Assembly (NCBI GenBank): GCA_021785375.1
Contig: JAJYFQ010000033.1
Coordinates: 1 to 7,182 of the forward strand
Source: Microcaldota archaeon
GTDB taxonomy: Archaea > Micrarchaeota > Micrarchaeia > Micrarchaeales > CABMGC01
Reading direction: 5' to 3'
DNA: 7,182 bases
The notes under the pieces are model-generated. The model saw nothing but the letters and a program-made list of their open reading frames with translations. It ran no database searches and was not told where the DNA came from. Within the stretch, counting starts at the first letter, position 1. Each line of letters starts with the position of its first letter. This document shows, piece after piece, positions 1 to 5,877 of the stretch. The position numbers and the translations under genes were made by a program.

Positions 1-33
1 AGACAGGAAATTTAATTCTTAACTTGATAATTT

Positions 34-807
34 TTACTTCCTTCTTGCGACAACGAGCATGTTTGTGTCTGCTACGCTTACCTGCTTCATGTTGTACCCG
101 CCGTATACCGCAAGGACCTCGAATCCAGATCTCTTGAGCATCGATGTCAGCTCTCCCGGTGAATATAGCGTTACATCTATGTCCTTTTTCCCTATCCTTG
201 TCAAGTCGCCGCCTGCAGCCCTTCTAAAGAGGGTGTTGTGCAACGTCCAGACGCTCCCCCTTACCTCATGCTGCACTATCCTGACAATGCCGTTATCTGG
301 CTCCTCCATGGACGGTGCACGCAGGCGTTCCTTGAAAGGCTCCCTGTTGTGCGTTTCTATTGCAAGGAAGCCGTCTTTTCTTAGCACGCGGTGAAACTCC
401 GAAAAAGTCTCCATGTCCCCCGCTTTGCCATTGTAGCCTATTGATGTAAACAAATTAAGGACTACGTCAAAGAGGGGGCAGACCTCATTTCCGAATGGGA
501 GCTTGCGCATATCACCAACCCTGTAGTGGTAGCTCCATTGTGGGTGTGCATTCTGCGCCATCCTTATGAAGTCAGAATCCAGATCTACGCCAATGACATT
601 GAATTCCTGTTTCCTCAAGGCATCGTCATGCCTTCCAAGCCCGCACGGTACGTTCAGCACATTGCTGTATTGCTCGCCAAGCCTATGACCCCAGAGCCTT
701 ATTATTCCGCCAAGCGCGAACGCCTCTTCTTCCGCTCTCGCTTCCGCTAGTCTTGGAGTGATTGACCATATCGCAGCTCTCTCCATCGGCGCGAGTTTTC
801 TCATCAT
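34..807 (-). CDS. Class I SAM-dependent methyltransferase
   Basis: A 257-residue protein predicted to transfer a methyl group from S-adenosylmethionine to an unidentified substrate, probably in the cytosol. The Rossmann-type SAM-binding core is visible: motif I VLNVPCGLGRH (residues 50-60), the acidic end of strand 2 in GVDLDSDF (73-80; D75 and D77 are candidates for ribose contact), GDMRKLPF (98-105) and FDVVLNLFTSIGY (113-125). This pattern matches the Methyltransf_25/11-like family with a 'PCGxGRH' loop. No membrane segment is seen. The C-terminal half (about 150-257) is beta-rich and may hold the substrate site. The start is one of two adjacent ATGs (805-807 or 802-804); a third Met lies at residue 8. 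There is no Shine-Dalgarno, but a TATA box at 837-844 predicts a very short leader, which fits these starts. It lies 178 bp downstream of the ABC gene on the same strand with its own promoter. The 33 bases after the stop are AT-rich with no clear terminator. The substrate is unknown; a sugar or lipid is a guess from the neighbours. Confidence 0.9.
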   Translation of the reverse strand: MMRKLAPMERAAIWSITPRLAEARAEEEAFALGGIIRLWGHRLGEQYSNVLNVPCGLGRHDDALRKQEFNVIGVDLDSDFIRMAQNAHPQWSYHYRVGDMRKLPFGNEVCPLFDVVLNLFTSIGYNGKAGDMETFSEFHRVLRKDGFLAIETHNREPFKERLRAPSMEEPDNGIVRIVQHEVRGSVWTLHNTLFRRAAGGDLTRIGKKDIDVTLYSPGELTSMLKRSGFEVLAVYGGYNMKQVSVADTNMLVVARRK

Positions 808-836
808 CGCAATCTAGGATTAATGCAGCCGTTCTG

Positions 837-844
837 ATATAAAA
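837..844 (-). promoter_or_regulatory. Archaeal TATA box for the methyltransferase gene
   Basis: Read on the minus strand the element is TTTTATAT, preceded by the purine/A-rich CGAAATCA, which resembles a BRE. The archaeal transcription start usually lies about 25 bases downstream of the TATA centre, here near 812-816. That leaves only about 5-9 bases before the ATG at 807. It implies a nearly leaderless transcript and explains the missing ribosome binding site. Inferred from sequence only. Confidence 0.55.
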
Positions 845-985
845 TGATTTCGGCAGGCAAGCCCATCACGCTGGTGTAGCTCCTCAGAGTGAGAGGACTA
901 TCCTGCAGCGGAGGCATGTAAGCGGAAGCATGACTGCGATTATTCCAAAGGGGCTTACCGCACCGCAACTTTCCGCAGCGCTCGA

Positions 986-3637
986 TTATACAGAGCTCTC
1001 TATTATCTTCCTGCTCCTCTGGTCGAGCTCGGCTTTTATCGCCTCGAACACAGAGCCCTCCCTGTCTATCAGGACCAGCTTCGTCCCCATGTCCCTGACG
1101 CTCCTCCTCGTCTCTGTGATGACCTTCCTCTTCCCCTTGTCCGTATTCACGTACCACTCCATGCCGTCCCCGGTTATCTTGAGCCTGCTTATCTGCAGCA
1201 CCCTTAGCTTGAAGTTGGTCACTGCAAGCGCATCCTTCAGCGCTGATGCTGATCTTCCCTTCAGCCTGTCGCTGTCGTTGACCAGCAGGATCGGCTTTCC
1301 CTGCCTGCTCTTGAAGATTATCACTTCTGGGTGTGATATCGGGAACGGCATCTGAGGAGTCAGCTCCTCGAACCTGTGCTTCCTGTATACGATATTGACA
1401 AGGCTCTGCCTGCTTCCGCGCGCCACGGTTATCTGTGTGGCGCTAGTTATGAACCTCGCCACCTTGTCATCGATCTTCTGCTGAGCTCCACTCTTAATGA
1501 CCTTAGTGGACTTCGTCCTCATGAGGGCAGGCAGCTTCCCTTTCTTCTTGAGGAGCGCTTCCGGCGTTCCCTGCTCCACCACTGTCCCATTCTCCATCAC
1601 GACCGCATAGTCCGCATCCCTTATCTCCTTTGCATCATGGGTGATGGATATGGATGTGCGGCTCTTCGTGAACTGCAATATTGTCTCCTCTACCTCGCTC
1701 GCGTTTATTGCATCGAGGTTGGATGTCACCTCGTCAAGTATCACTATATTTGGGTCAGTGAGTATCGCTCTCGCTATGGACAGCCTCTGCCTCTGTCCTC
1801 CAGACAGTGCGTATCCCTTCTCGCCTATGTTGGTGTCGTAGCTTATCGGCATGTTCATTATCTCAGTGTGTATCGATGCCTCTGTGCACGCGAGCATCAG
1901 CTTGAGCGGGTCAACCTCTTCCTGCGAGTAGTAAGACACGTTGTAAGCTACGCTGTTGTCGAACAGCACCGCTTCCTGTGGGACGTATGCTATCCCTCCC
2001 CTGAGGTTGTCGAGACCGAAGGTTGCGATGTTCTTGCCCCCGACCAGTATCTCGCCCTCCCTGAGCTCGTAAAGCCTGAGCAGCAGCTTCGCCAGAGTCG
2101 TCTTGCCAGATCCGCTCTTTCCTACGAATACGGCCTTTGTGCCCTCCCTTATCCTGAAGTTGACGTTCTTTATCGTCGGGAACGGATGTGTGTACTCGAA
2201 TGAGACTCCCTTGAACTCTATGTCCCCGTGCGGGCTTGTGTGGTTCTCCGTCTTATGCACGAGCGCGGGAATCTTCTCATCGAGAATCTCCCTGAGCCTC
2301 TGCCCGGAGGTGATCGACTGCTGCACAAAGGGTATCACGTTGCCGAGCTGGTTTATCGGGTTGTAGAACATGGCGAGATATGCAATGAAGGATGAGATGA
2401 TACCAAGCTGGATCGCTCCTGCTATCACGGAATGCCCGCCAACCCACCATATCGCAATCGTTGCAAGTGCGGTTATGAATCCAACCACGGGCCAATGGTA
2501 CAGGTTGAGCTTCGTCAGGTCTATCTGCGAATTTAGGTACTTGCCGGTGACTTTGTCAAACTTCCCGCTCTCAAACTTCTCCTTGGAGGCTGCCTTTACT
2601 ATTGTGTAGTTCGGCACTATGTCGGATATCACGGACGTCATGTCCGCGCTTCTCCTCCAGTTTCTGTAGTACATCACGTCTGCCCTCCTCCTGTACCTGA
2701 TGACTAGGAAGACGACGAACGGCACAGGGATAAGCACATACACCGCAAGGGGCGGATACATGGAGAACAGTATCGTGCCTATGCCTAATATCGTGAGAAC
2801 GTTGGTAACCACGGTAGGCAGCCCGAATGTCATAAGCCACTGCGTGTTTCCTGCGTCTGATATGAGCCTCGAGATTATCCTTCCTGTTGACATCTTGTCT
2901 ATGAACGTCGGTGGCAGCCTTATCACGTGCGCGAAGAGCCTGTTCCTGATGTCCATGACTATCTTGTTCCCTGTCTTGTTCAGCACATAGCTCTGGAGCA
3001 TGCCGAGCAGCATCGCGGCCGCTGATGCAGCAAGCAGCACCATTATCAAGATAGGGAACAGTGTCGGCGAATTGCCCGGGCTGAGTATCACGTTATCTAT
3101 AAGCACCTTCAGCAGGTATGGCGGTATCAGGTTCACGAGAGCCACAACCAGCGAGAGCGAAAGCCCGAACAGCAGCGAGAACTTGTATTTCTTCCCAAAG
3201 CTGTACAGCCATATGAGCGTGTGCACCTTTCCTGGCTGCTCAAGCCGCTCATGGTCGAAGCTGACCCTTGTCCTGCCTCCTTTCGAGAAGTGCTCGTTTA
3301 TCGCAGTTGCCAGCTTGCTGAAGTTCGATGCCCTTGACTTGGTGAAGTAGGCGAACTCCGTCTCCTTCCCCGACTTCTCCCTGACAATGAACTTGTTTAT
3401 CCCAAAGCCGCTCTCAACGAACGCCCGCTCTATCCTGTTGAGGGGGCACCTCTCGACAAGGCGCTTCCCGTCCCAGACCGAAAGATCGCTTGCGGAAATC
3501 ACTACGTTTTCTTCCTTCAGGTTCAGTTCGTGATCGAGGTCTGTCTTCAGCTCGACAATAGCCCTAGGCATCTTGGCAGGCCCTGCGGCTGTGGGTCGCT
3601 TCTCGCCATGCTCCGATGATGCTGCTATAGCTTTCAT
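986..3637 (-). CDS. ABC exporter (permease-ATPase) with extra N-terminal domain and C-terminal DUF1854-like domain
   Basis: An 883-residue half-transporter, expected to dimerise in the membrane and export an unknown substrate using ATP. Residues 24-118 form a soluble mixed alpha/beta domain resembling the leader domain of cyanophycin-associated ABC proteins. Residues 150-430 carry about six membrane helices of the MsbA/ABCB exporter type. The ATPase (about 471-700) is complete: A-loop Y482, Walker A GKSGSGKTT (506-514), Q-loop Q554, signature LSGGQ (611-615), Walker B IVILDE (631-636) with catalytic E636, D-loop SNLD (639-642) and H-loop H667. Residues 750-883 add a domain that I recognise as DUF1854, with WYVNTDKG (828-835), the acidic LVLIDREG (854-861) and ELDQRSR (870-876). 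Typical half-exporters are about 580-600 residues, so about 280 residues are extra. The ATG at 3637 has AGGT seven bases upstream; M23 is a less likely start. The exporter call is very firm, DUF1854 moderately so, and the substrate is unknown. Confidence 0.95.
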   Translation of the reverse strand: MKAIAASSEHGEKRPTAAGPAKMPRAIVELKTDLDHELNLKEENVVISASDLSVWDGKRLVERCPLNRIERAFVESGFGINKFIVREKSGKETEFAYFTKSRASNFSKLATAINEHFSKGGRTRVSFDHERLEQPGKVHTLIWLYSFGKKYKFSLLFGLSLSLVVALVNLIPPYLLKVLIDNVILSPGNSPTLFPILIMVLLAASAAAMLLGMLQSYVLNKTGNKIVMDIRNRLFAHVIRLPPTFIDKMSTGRIISRLISDAGNTQWLMTFGLPTVVTNVLTILGIGTILFSMYPPLAVYVLIPVPFVVFLVIRYRRRADVMYYRNWRRSADMTSVISDIVPNYTIVKAASKEKFESGKFDKVTGKYLNSQIDLTKLNLYHWPVVGFITALATIAIWWVGGHSVIAGAIQLGIISSFIAYLAMFYNPINQLGNVIPFVQQSITSGQRLREILDEKIPALVHKTENHTSPHGDIEFKGVSFEYTHPFPTIKNVNFRIREGTKAVFVGKSGSGKTTLAKLLLRLYELREGEILVGGKNIATFGLDNLRGGIAYVPQEAVLFDNSVAYNVSYYSQEEVDPLKLMLACTEASIHTEIMNMPISYDTNIGEKGYALSGGQRQRLSIARAILTDPNIVILDEVTSNLDAINASEVEETILQFTKSRTSISITHDAKEIRDADYAVVMENGTVVEQGTPEALLKKKGKLPALMRTKSTKVIKSGAQQKIDDKVARFITSATQITVARGSRQSLVNIVYRKHRFEELTPQMPFPISHPEVIIFKSRQGKPILLVNDSDRLKGRSASALKDALAVTNFKLRVLQISRLKITGDGMEWYVNTDKGKRKVITETRRSVRDMGTKLVLIDREGSVFEAIKAELDQRSRKIIESSV

Positions 3638-3676
3638 CCTCTCGACCTTCTATTTTCCAAACCGACTGCAAGTAAT

Positions 3677-3721
3677 TCACTCCTTTTCCTGCTGCTTTTG
3701 TTTTTTTGCGTGCAAATCCAT
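3677..3721 (-). CDS. Possible 14-codon leader ORF upstream of the ABC exporter
   Basis: In the predicted leader of the ABC gene, an ATG at 3721 opens a 14-codon ORF ending in TGA at 3677-3679, about 40 bases before the ABC start. The peptide is very polar, ending in a K/Q/E run (KKQKQQEKE), and its coding sequence includes a seven-A run. The frame stays open for about 17 codons upstream of this ATG, with a TTG just before it. It could be a leader peptide, but short ORFs like this arise by chance and it has no clear ribosome binding site. Unrecognised; low confidence. Confidence 0.12.
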   Translation of the reverse strand: MDLHAKKQKQQEKE

Positions 3722-3779
3722 CAACAGCCTATCCTCTAAGCTATTGTATTTGCTCCTAGAGGGATTATGACATTACTAA

Positions 3780-3787
3780 TACTTAAA
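3780..3787 (-). promoter_or_regulatory. Candidate TATA box for the ABC exporter gene
   Basis: On the minus strand this reads TTTAAGTA, preceded by the purine-rich GGGAGAAGA, which suits a BRE. Predicted initiation is near 3755-3760, giving a leader of about 120 bases, long compared with the other genes here. A second AT-rich stretch nearer the gene (about 3741-3750, AAATACAATA) could serve instead. The plus-strand reading of the same box (CTTAAATC) is TATA-like too, so orientation rests on the BRE. Confidence 0.35.
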
Positions 3788-3813
3788 TCTTCTCCCTTTC
3801 CGTCGTAAAAGGT

Positions 3814-3912
3814 ATGTTTATCGTCAAAAACCAATTGGACTGGAGACGTAAATTCCTGAATTTATGGAACGTCCTGCGCTGCAGGAGGAAGGCGGAAACA
3901 ATACTTATATAA
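3814..3912 (+). CDS. Possible 32-residue small protein
   Basis: An ATG at 3814 opens a 32-codon ORF ending with TAA at 3910-3912. The peptide is basic and amphipathic, beginning MFIVKNQLDWRRKF and containing LRCRRK near its end; no family is recognised. The plus-strand reading of the element at 3780-3787 sits about 30 bases upstream, which would give an almost leaderless transcript in the style of other genes here. Against it, the stop falls inside the glycosyltransferase TATA box and the ORF spans the 3873-3885 hairpin, so the DNA is probably regulatory. Chance is the more likely explanation. Confidence 0.18.
   Translation: MFIVKNQLDWRRKFLNLWNVLRCRRKAETILI
3873..3885. promoter_or_regulatory. 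Perfect inverted repeat upstream of the glycosyltransferase promoter
   Basis: CCTGC-GCT-GCAGG is a perfect 5-bp stem with a three-base spacer, centred about 28 bases upstream of the TATA centre at 3907. That is a usual place for an archaeal activator or repressor to bind next to the BRE. It is followed by the purine run AGGAAGGCGGAAA. No known operator is recognised and a stem this short can occur by chance. Confidence 0.25.
3904..3911 (+). promoter_or_regulatory. Archaeal TATA box for the glycosyltransferase operon
   Basis: CTTATATA (continuing AAAC) is a strong archaeal TATA-box match, preceded by the purine-rich CGGAAACAAT as a BRE candidate. Initiation is expected near 3932-3938, only about 10-16 bases before the ATG at 3948. 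Since the downstream genes follow with gaps of under 10 bases, this promoter probably drives all three plus-strand genes. Confidence 0.6.
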
Positions 3913-3947
3913 AACTAGGATTTAATAGATAACCGCAGCTTTTCTAT

Positions 3948-5543
3948 ATGTGTTATAAAAGGCAAGAAAGCGATATAGACGCAGGTAATGTTCGCATGAT
4001 CCAATACAACAAGCTCTACGGTGGAAGATTCATCACCGTTGCGCTTTTCTCGATACTATCCATAGCGGGAATAGCATTCTCGGTCTATCTCTTCTACGTC
4101 GCGAACTCCTTCTACGCTTATCTGCTCGCTGCGTCGTTCACGGCACTCTCCATAATAGCGGGATTCTTCAACATCTACGCGTCCACGCTGTACTTCAAGT
4201 CCTACACATACGGGAAGCACTTCGAGAAGCTCAGGGCCAGCCTAAAGCCGATCTCGAGGTTCCCGAGCGTCGCGGTCGCGATACCTGTCTTCAACGAGGA
4301 ACCTGCGATGGTCGAGGAGAACGTGAAGTCATTCAAGTCGCTTTCGTATCCGAAGAACAAGCTGAAGTTCTACCTTGTCGACGACTCGACAGACCCTGCA
4401 ATAAGGAAGGGGCTCGAGGCAGTCGCGAAGAGGCAGGGCCTGGCGTACCTGCACAGGAACGAGAGGAAGGGATTCAAGGCCGGAGCCATCAACGAGATGG
4501 CGAAGGTATCGAAGGAGGAGTTAATAGCCATATTCGACTCTGATGAAACGCTTATCAACAACAGGTTCCTGCTTGACCTGCTCCCATATTTCGAAAACCA
4601 AAAGGTTTCGTACGTACAGACAGAGAAGAGATACAAGAAGGGGACCTTCTTCTCGGAGTCGATCGACATATTCGACGCCTTCTTCTTCAACTTCATACAG
4701 CCTGCGCGTGCGCTCAACAACACCGCGATATTCGCCGGGTCGTGCGGCCTGATAAGGAAGAGCGCGTTCGAAGACATAGGTGGATTCCCCGAATATATAA
4801 TAGAGGATACATTCTTCTCGTTCGAATCCGACATGCACGGCTGGCAGAGCCTTTACGTCCCAGAGTGCTATGCGAAAGGGAGGCCTGTCTATACCTTCAC
4901 CGAGCTTGCGAAGCAGCAGTGGCGCTATAACTACGGAGACACGCAGTTCCTCAGCTACTACTTCAAGAGGGGCGGATACAGGAAGATGAGCCCCCTCTCG
5001 AACGTTGAGTATACTGTCCATGGCTTCGGCCTAAACTACCTCTCGACAATACTGATACTTTTCACAGTAGTGTCTGCGCTTATCGTCTTCACTACTCTTC
5101 CATTCGCGCACGTTGACTTAAAGAGCCTAATACTGCAGAACCAGTGGGGCGTAGACCTCGAGACCCTTGGGTTCTTCGCGTTCACGCTATCGCTGCTTAC
5201 TCCAGCGCTCCTCACAAGGGTGTACTTCGGCTCTTGGAAGAAGGGCTTCATGGTATTCCTGCTCAATTACGCGCTCGCCTTTGTCAGGGCGAAGGCGGCG
5301 GTCTCCACGCTCCTGAGGAGGAACCCTGCGATGAAGTGGAACAAGCACAAGGACAGCTTGGTTACGGAAAAGAGGATACTCACTGTCCTTAGCGACACGA
5401 AGATGGAGGTGGTGTTCGGCGTCTCGATGTTCACCCTCTCTCTTTTGGCTCTTTCACAGCTCAACCTGGCCGGCGGGGTCTGGCTGTTCTGGTATGGTAT
5501 TTTATACTTCCTAGCTGCATTCTTCTTGTACAAATATGGATGA
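3948..5543 (+). CDS. Membrane glycosyltransferase family 2, cellulose/hyaluronan synthase-like
   Basis: A 531-residue inner-membrane enzyme that should use a nucleotide-sugar donor on the cytosolic side to build or extend a polysaccharide or glycolipid. Two N-terminal helices (about 28-50 and 55-77) precede the GT-A domain (about 105-340), which carries VAIPVFNEE (109-117), the DDST motif (145-148), FDSDE (196-200) for metal and nucleotide binding, the catalytic-base motif IIEDT (284-288) and QQWRY (323-327) where QxxRW is expected. About five more helices follow (361-383, 405-424, 433-450, 486-504, 509-528), as in processive GT2 synthases. No PilZ domain is present. The ATG at 3948 suits the short leader predicted from the TATA box. 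An ATG at 3996 (residue 17) follows AGGTAAT, a partial Shine-Dalgarno, and is a real alternative. It heads an operon, with the next gene starting within 10 bases of its stop. Sugar and product are unknown. Confidence 0.92.
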   Translation: MCYKRQESDIDAGNVRMIQYNKLYGGRFITVALFSILSIAGIAFSVYLFYVANSFYAYLLAASFTALSIIAGFFNIYASTLYFKSYTYGKHFEKLRASLKPISRFPSVAVAIPVFNEEPAMVEENVKSFKSLSYPKNKLKFYLVDDSTDPAIRKGLEAVAKRQGLAYLHRNERKGFKAGAINEMAKVSKEELIAIFDSDETLINNRFLLDLLPYFENQKVSYVQTEKRYKKGTFFSESIDIFDAFFFNFIQPARALNNTAIFAGSCGLIRKSAFEDIGGFPEYIIEDTFFSFESDMHGWQSLYVPECYAKGRPVYTFTELAKQQWRYNYGDTQFLSYYFKRGGYRKMSPLSNVEYTVHGFGLNYLSTILILFTVVSALIVFTTLPFAHVDLKSLILQNQWGVDLETLGFFAFTLSLLTPALLTRVYFGSWKKGFMVFLLNYALAFVRAKAAVSTLLRRNPAMKWNKHKDSLVTEKRILTVLSDTKMEVVFGVSMFTLSLLALSQLNLAGGVWLFWYGILYFLAAFFLYKYG

Positions 5544-5552
5544 GTGAGTTGC

Positions 5553-5873
5553 GTGATATATATAAGGATCCACAATTCTGACAACGGCTCTGTTGTCGCC
5601 ATGTGCGACAAGACCCTGATAGACAAGGTGCTGACAGAGGGAGAGGCGGTCATGGACATAAAGACCTATGCCTCTTTCTACAACGAGAAGCTTGTTGGAA
5701 AGGATGAAGCGAAGAAGTTGATAGGAGATGCTGACGATGTCTATTCTGCTAACATAGTCGGGAAAGAGTCGGTTGCGGTCGCGCTGGAGATGAAGATGAT
5801 AGAGGAGGAGAACGTCCTCAGGATACAGGAAGTGCCTTACGCCCACGCATACAGAGTGGAATATCCAAAGTGA
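5553..5873 (+). CDS. DUF424 family protein (archaeal, function unknown)
   Basis: A 106-residue cytosolic protein that I recognise as DUF424 (PF04242), a small family widespread in archaea with no established function. Family traits seen: the opening MIYIRIH strand, VVAMCD, a central SFYNEKLVG, SANIVGKESVAVAL, and the ending EEENVLRIQEVPYAHA, close to the usual 'nV..I.gvPHaq'. It has about the usual family length. I chose the GTG at 5553 because it gives the family's typical MIY(V/I)(K/R)IH start; a GTG at 5544, abutting the glycosyltransferase stop, would add three residues. Ribosome signals are weak (GGATGAGTGAG just upstream), so translational coupling to the preceding gene is likely. It sits between two membrane glycosyltransferase genes, 9 bases after one and 4 before the next. 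I know of no link between DUF424 and glycan synthesis; co-transcription may be incidental. Confidence 0.85.
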   Translation: MIYIRIHNSDNGSVVAMCDKTLIDKVLTEGEAVMDIKTYASFYNEKLVGKDEAKKLIGDADDVYSANIVGKESVAVALEMKMIEEENVLRIQEVPYAHAYRVEYPK

Positions 5874-5874
5874 T
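5870..5874 (+). promoter_or_regulatory. Shine-Dalgarno-like GTGAT deciding the TTG start at 5878
   Basis: GTGAT overlaps the DUF424 stop codon (TGA at 5871-5873) and matches the 3' part of the archaeal GGAGGTGAT consensus, three bases before TTG at 5878. No ATG or GTG lies in frame nearby, and this TTG places the first hydrophobic helix right at the N-terminus, as expected for the downstream membrane protein. Confidence 0.45.
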
Positions 5875-5877
5875 CCT

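Larger units (their letters stand above)
3638..3947. other. Divergent intergenic region between the ABC exporter and glycosyltransferase operon
   Basis: About 310 bases separate the two divergent genes. It holds candidate TATA boxes for both directions, a perfect 5-bp-stem inverted repeat (3873-3885), the 8-base palindrome CCAATTGG (3831-3838) and two very short ORFs (plus strand 3814-3912; minus strand 3677-3721). I see no tRNA, recognised riboswitch, transposon end or array. The DNA is more AT-rich than the flanking genes, as expected for an archaeal promoter region. A shared regulator acting on both directions is possible, but nothing in the sequence identifies one. Confidence 0.7.

Noticed and set aside
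1..33. AT-rich stretch after the methyltransferase stop as a terminator
   Set aside because: On the minus strand it lacks a clear oligo-T run or stem, and the window ends before the region can be judged.
918..958. Inverted repeat GTAAGC (918-923) / GCTTAC (953-958) in the gap after the ABC gene
   Set aside because: Six-base arms separated by 29 bases with no following T-run are not enough to call a terminator or RNA.
804..1157. Minus-strand ORF of 117 codons across the end of the ABC gene and the gap before the methyltransferase
   Set aside because: Its first half is an out-of-frame reading of the ABC C-terminus, giving a low-complexity Glu/Asp/Arg/His-rich protein with no family features.
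1376..2203. Plus-strand ORF of 275 codons opposite the ABC gene
   Set aside because: It is antisense to the ATPase domain, whose motifs are all intact on the minus strand; the translation shows no recognisable domain and is a by-product of codon bias.
5555..5567. TATA-like GATATATATAAGG at the start of DUF424, with an ATG at 5601 downstream
   Set aside because: It could be an internal promoter, but it encodes the conserved first strand (IYIR) of DUF424, and starting at 5601 would remove a family-conserved segment. The Ile/Tyr codons explain the sequence.
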